From: an uncultured Prevotella sp.
GTDB taxonomy: Bacteria > Bacteroidota > Bacteroidia > Bacteroidales > Bacteroidaceae
Direction: 5' to 3'
Assembly (NCBI GenBank): GCA_934229335.1
Contig: CAKQDQ010000001.1
Span: forward strand, 60,012-124,011
DNA length: 64,000 bases
The notes beneath the pieces were generated by a model. The model was not told the DNA's origin, searched no databases, and was given only the letters and a program-made list of their open reading frames with translations. A program made the translations under genes and the position numbers. Position 1 is the first letter of the stretch. Each line of letters begins with the position of its first letter. Of this stretch, positions 61,740 to 64,000 are shown one piece after another.

Positions 61740-63679
61740 TGAAAAAGAATATAAACCACGACCTCTATAACATGGCTTATGGTGGTTGCGTGAGCAAAAA
61801 AATGCTTGCCGTAACAATTCTCTTGTCAACCTATTTCGTATCGTTTGCGCAGAACTTGCAACAAGCATACAAATCTCCTAATGGTAAGATAGAGTGGAGG
61901 ACAGAGGGCAATGCAAGCCAAGTGAAGGCATTTGACATCTCTTATCGTGATGACACGAGAGAGAAACAAGTGTTGAACATAACAGGCTATGGCTTGTTAA
62001 CCCAGGATGGAGGTGGCAGAAGTCTCGTATTGGGGAGCGTTTCAGAGCCAAGACATATCTCTGAAAACTACCAAATGTTGATGGGAAAGAAGAGAGATTG
62101 CAAGAATGAGGCAAACGAAATAGTCTATACTTTCGTTGATGACTTACAACGGCCGATGCACATGAGGGTTCGCCTTTATGATGATGGTGTAGCATTCCGT
62201 TATGAGTTAGAAGGGTTGCAGCATACTGCCATCACAGAAGACATGACCACTTATCATATCTCAGAGGGAACACGTCGCTGGTTCCAACAGTGGAATGAGG
62301 CGTATGAGGACTTCTTCCCAATGAGTGTAACGGGAAAAGGAGGAAAACAGCATTGGGGATACCCATGCCTGTTGCAAGAGGATTATGTGTTTGCCCTGAT
62401 TACAGAGGCAGGTATAGAGCGTTACAATAGTGCCTCGTCTTTGAAAAACGAACAGAATCCTGAGGACTATCACGTGTCCTTGGACGAGAATACCCAGCAT
62501 TATTCTGGTGCTTGGAATACGCCTTGGCGAGTTATCATCATAGGCAAGAAACAAGATTTGGTGTCATCTACCTTGGTGACGGATGTTAGTGCGCCTTGTC
62601 GACTGAATGATACTTCTTGGATTCATCCAGGAAGTGTGAGCTGGATATACTGGGCTTACAATCATGGTAGTAACGACCTTAATATCATCAAGGAATATGT
62701 GGATATGGCGAAGACCTTGAAGTTGCCATACGTAATGATTGATGCAGAATGGGATGAGATGAAGAATGGAGCTACCATCGAAGAGGCTTTGCAATATGCC
62801 AAGGACAATGGCGTCAAGCCTTTGCTATGGTATAATTCTTCAACAGCATGGATAAAGGCGTGGGGTGCGCCAGGTCCTCACAACAAACTGAATGCTCCTG
62901 AGAAGAGAGAGAAAGAGTTTGCATGGTTAGAGAAGATGGGCGTGGCAGGAGTGAAGATAGACTTCTTCGCAGGTGACAAACAGGAAACGATGGAGTATTG
63001 TATAGACCTCTTGGAGTGTGCGGCACGCCATCATCTCACAGTCAACTTTCATGGTGCTACCATTCCTCGTGGCTGGCAGCGCACTTACCCTAATCTTCTC
63101 TCCACCGAAGCCGTATATGGTGCGGAATGGTATAACAATAAACCCGATTTGACCAATAGGGCAGCTTGTCACAACGCCACCTTACCATTTACAAGAGGTA
63201 TCATTGGCTCGATGGATTACACCCCTTGTACATTCTCCGATTCTCAGCATCCTCATATTACGACTCATGCTCATGAGTTAGCTTTGCCTGTGCTTTTCGA
63301 GTCGGCGTTAATGCATTGGGCGGACAAGCCAGAGAGTTATCTCGCTCAACCCAAGGAGGTGCAGAACTTTATCACTAACCTGCCTACGACATGGGACGAA
63401 ACCCGTTTGTTAAGTGGGTATCCTGGTGAAAGCGTTGTTATGGCTCGTCGTAAGGGAAGTGTCTGGTATGTGGCAGGCATCAATGGTAAGGATGAGCCTC
63501 AAAAAGTTGCAGTGGATATCTCTCCTCTTGCAGAAGGTAACGCTAAGGTCATGTTATTTGAGGATAGCGGAAAGGCATACCGCCCTTGGAAAATATCAAG
63601 CCGAAAGGTTTCGGTATTGAATAACTCGATGCTGTTGCAGCCACGTGGCGGTTTTGTGATGGTAATAAGAAAATGGTAA
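61739..63679 (+). CDS. GH97 retaining glycosidase (second copy in window)
   Basis: The 646-residue protein has GH97 architecture: N-terminal supersandwich (about 40-290), barrel (SVSWIYWAYNHGSND, YVMIDAEWDEM, GVKIDFFAGDKQ) and C-terminal sandwich. Nucleophile Asp408 and Glu463 (YGAEW) are 55 residues apart, as in the first GH97 of the window (Asp419, Glu474), so it is also a retaining alpha-galactosidase-type enzyme. The signal peptide seems to begin internally near residue 12 or 22 (VSKKMLAVTILLSTYFVSFAQ), so translation might start later than the ATG used here, though that ATG overlaps the GH31 stop by 1 bp and suggests translational coupling. It ends the gene set; its last codons lie in a 24-bp direct repeat. 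Confidence 0.9.
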   Translation: MKKNINHDLYNMAYGGCVSKKMLAVTILLSTYFVSFAQNLQQAYKSPNGKIEWRTEGNASQVKAFDISYRDDTREKQVLNITGYGLLTQDGGGRSLVLGSVSEPRHISENYQMLMGKKRDCKNEANEIVYTFVDDLQRPMHMRVRLYDDGVAFRYELEGLQHTAITEDMTTYHISEGTRRWFQQWNEAYEDFFPMSVTGKGGKQHWGYPCLLQEDYVFALITEAGIERYNSASSLKNEQNPEDYHVSLDENTQHYSGAWNTPWRVIIIGKKQDLVSSTLVTDVSAPCRLNDTSWIHPGSVSWIYWAYNHGSNDLNIIKEYVDMAKTLKLPYVMIDAEWDEMKNGATIEEALQYAKDNGVKPLLWYNSSTAWIKAWGAPGPHNKLNAPEKREKEFAWLEKMGVAGVKIDFFAGDKQETMEYCIDLLECAARHHLTVNFHGATIPRGWQRTYPNLLSTEAVYGAEWYNNKPDLTNRAACHNATLPFTRGIIGSMDYTPCTFSDSQHPHITTHAHELALPVLFESALMHWADKPESYLAQPKEVQNFITNLPTTWDETRLLSGYPGESVVMARRKGSVWYVAGINGKDEPQKVAVDISPLAEGNAKVMLFEDSGKAYRPWKISSRKVSVLNNSMLLQPRGGFVMVIRKW

Positions 63680-63886
63680 ATTTGGGAAATAACGTAAAAG
63701 AGCCTTTATTGCATCGCAATAAAGGCTCTTTTGCATTGTAAACACTATGTTATTGCAGCATGAAAAGGCAGAGATTACAGTGTGAAGTCAACCATATAGG
63801 TCTGCGAAATGAGTATATCGTTGTAAATTAGACGATTATGCGGTCAGGGGAATAGGTAGAGCGAAAATGGTAAATTTGGGAAATAA
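63669..63886. repeat. Pair of 24-bp direct repeats flanking a terminator next to tRNA-Met
   Basis: Identical 24-bp sequences (beginning GAAAATGGTAAATTTGGG) occupy 63669-63692, overlapping the GH97 stop codon, and 63863-63886, just before the tRNA terminator. The 170 bp between them hold the GH97 terminator and no supported gene. Confidence 0.7.
63696..63732 (+). terminator. Intrinsic terminator after the second GH97
   Basis: AAAAGAGCCTTTATTGC (63696-63712) and GCAATAAAGGCTCTTTT (63716-63732) are perfect reverse complements with a 3-nt loop ATC; the stem itself ends in TTTT. Confidence 0.92.
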
Positions 63887-63920
63887 AAAAAGCAGCTACG
63901 ATGAAATCGTAACTGCTTTT
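63885..63920 (-). terminator. Terminator of the tRNA-Met transcript
   Basis: AAAAGCAG, C, TACGAT and ATCGTA, A, CTGCTTTT form a stem with one mismatch and loop GAA; on the minus strand the stem ends in a run of T (63885-63890). It lies directly downstream of the tRNA. It can work in both directions. Confidence 0.85.
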
Positions 63921-63925
63921 TAATG

Positions 63926-63999
63926 TGGGCCATCTAGGGCTTGAACCTAGGACCTCCAGATTATGAGTCTGTTGCTCTAACCAACTGAGCTAAAAGCCC
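63926..63999 (-). tRNA. tRNA-Met (anticodon CAT)
   Basis: The minus strand folds as GGGCTTT TA GCTC AGTTGGTTA GAGC, an anticodon arm ACAGA CTCATAA TCTGG with CAT at positions 34-36, a variable loop AGGTC, a T arm CTAGG TTCAAGC CCTAG, and 3' acceptor ATGGCCC plus discriminator A. CCA is not encoded. The anticodon stem lacks the three G-C pairs of an initiator tRNA, so it is an elongator Met, or an Ile2 tRNA if C34 is modified. U6-U67 and A27-G43 do not pair. Confidence 0.93.
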
Positions 64000-64000
64000 G

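Noticed and set aside
63760-63831. 23-codon ORF between the 24-bp repeats
   Set aside because: Too short, no family resemblance, no promoter or partner gene.
63926-63999. Initiator tRNA-fMet
   Set aside because: The anticodon stem lacks the three consecutive G-C pairs of initiator tRNAs.

Overview
The window looks like a chromosomal segment of a Prevotella-type Bacteroidales bacterium. The evidence is two SusC/SusD pairs, a hybrid two-component regulator, promoters with TAnnTTTG -7 boxes, A-rich start regions without Shine-Dalgarno sequences, and a gene order GH67 / GPH symporter / GH10 / GH43 that matches the xynF-xynD-xynA-xynB type cluster known from Prevotella bryantii. Almost every gene fits one job: sensing, capturing, de-esterifying and hydrolysing complex (glucurono-arabino-) xylan. 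I assign the organism by gene content only; no 16S or marker gene is present.

Layout. (1) 1-825: 3' part of a GH88 unsaturated uronyl hydrolase, convergent with a hybrid two-component sensor/regulator (953-5062, minus). (2) 5063-5629: divergent control region with promoters on both strands, long hairpins and a 21-bp-spaced direct repeat. (3) 5630-22569, plus: the uptake operon, FAS1 lipoprotein / SusC / SusD / FAS1 / FAS1 / SusC / SusD, ending in an intrinsic terminator. A 194-bp palindromic MITE-like element sits at the stop codon of the first susD. (4) 22740-24641: an SGNH acetylesterase. (5) 25165-48543, minus: several transcription units. They are a secreted beta-sandwich protein plus a 54-residue ORF; a GH97; an esterase / GH43-CBM6 / CE6-CE1 / GH43 operon; GH115, GH98 and GH5; and a 1333-residue secreted protein. 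(6) 48772-59192, plus: GH43, GH2, GH67, GPH symporter, GH10 and a cytoplasmic GH43, ending in a strong terminator. (7) 59253-63679, plus: GH31 and a second GH97. (8) 63926-63999, minus: tRNA-Met(CAT).

How it works together (inference from family knowledge). Surface FAS1 and SusD proteins would bind xylan. GH98, GH5 and GH10 would cut the backbone. GH115 and GH67 would remove glucuronic acid, and the GH43 enzymes arabinose and xylose. CE6/CE1 and the SGNH esterases would remove acetyl and feruloyl groups. GH2, GH31 and GH97 would remove rarer galactosyl or alpha-xylosyl decorations. Oligosaccharides would enter the periplasm through SusC and the cytoplasm through the GPH symporter, where the leaderless GH43 finishes them.

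Most interesting non-coding signals: a promoter element (TGAAAC-n6-GAAAGT exactly 19 bp before the -7 box) shared by dispersed transcription units; several families of palindromic low-complexity intergenic repeats; a terminator inside the leader of the GH43/xyn operon; and a small unannotated ORF. The most interesting protein-level signals are the three FAS1 lipoproteins interleaved with two SusCD pairs, a common C-terminal tail on five secreted proteins, and a GH67 that lacks most of its N-terminal domain.
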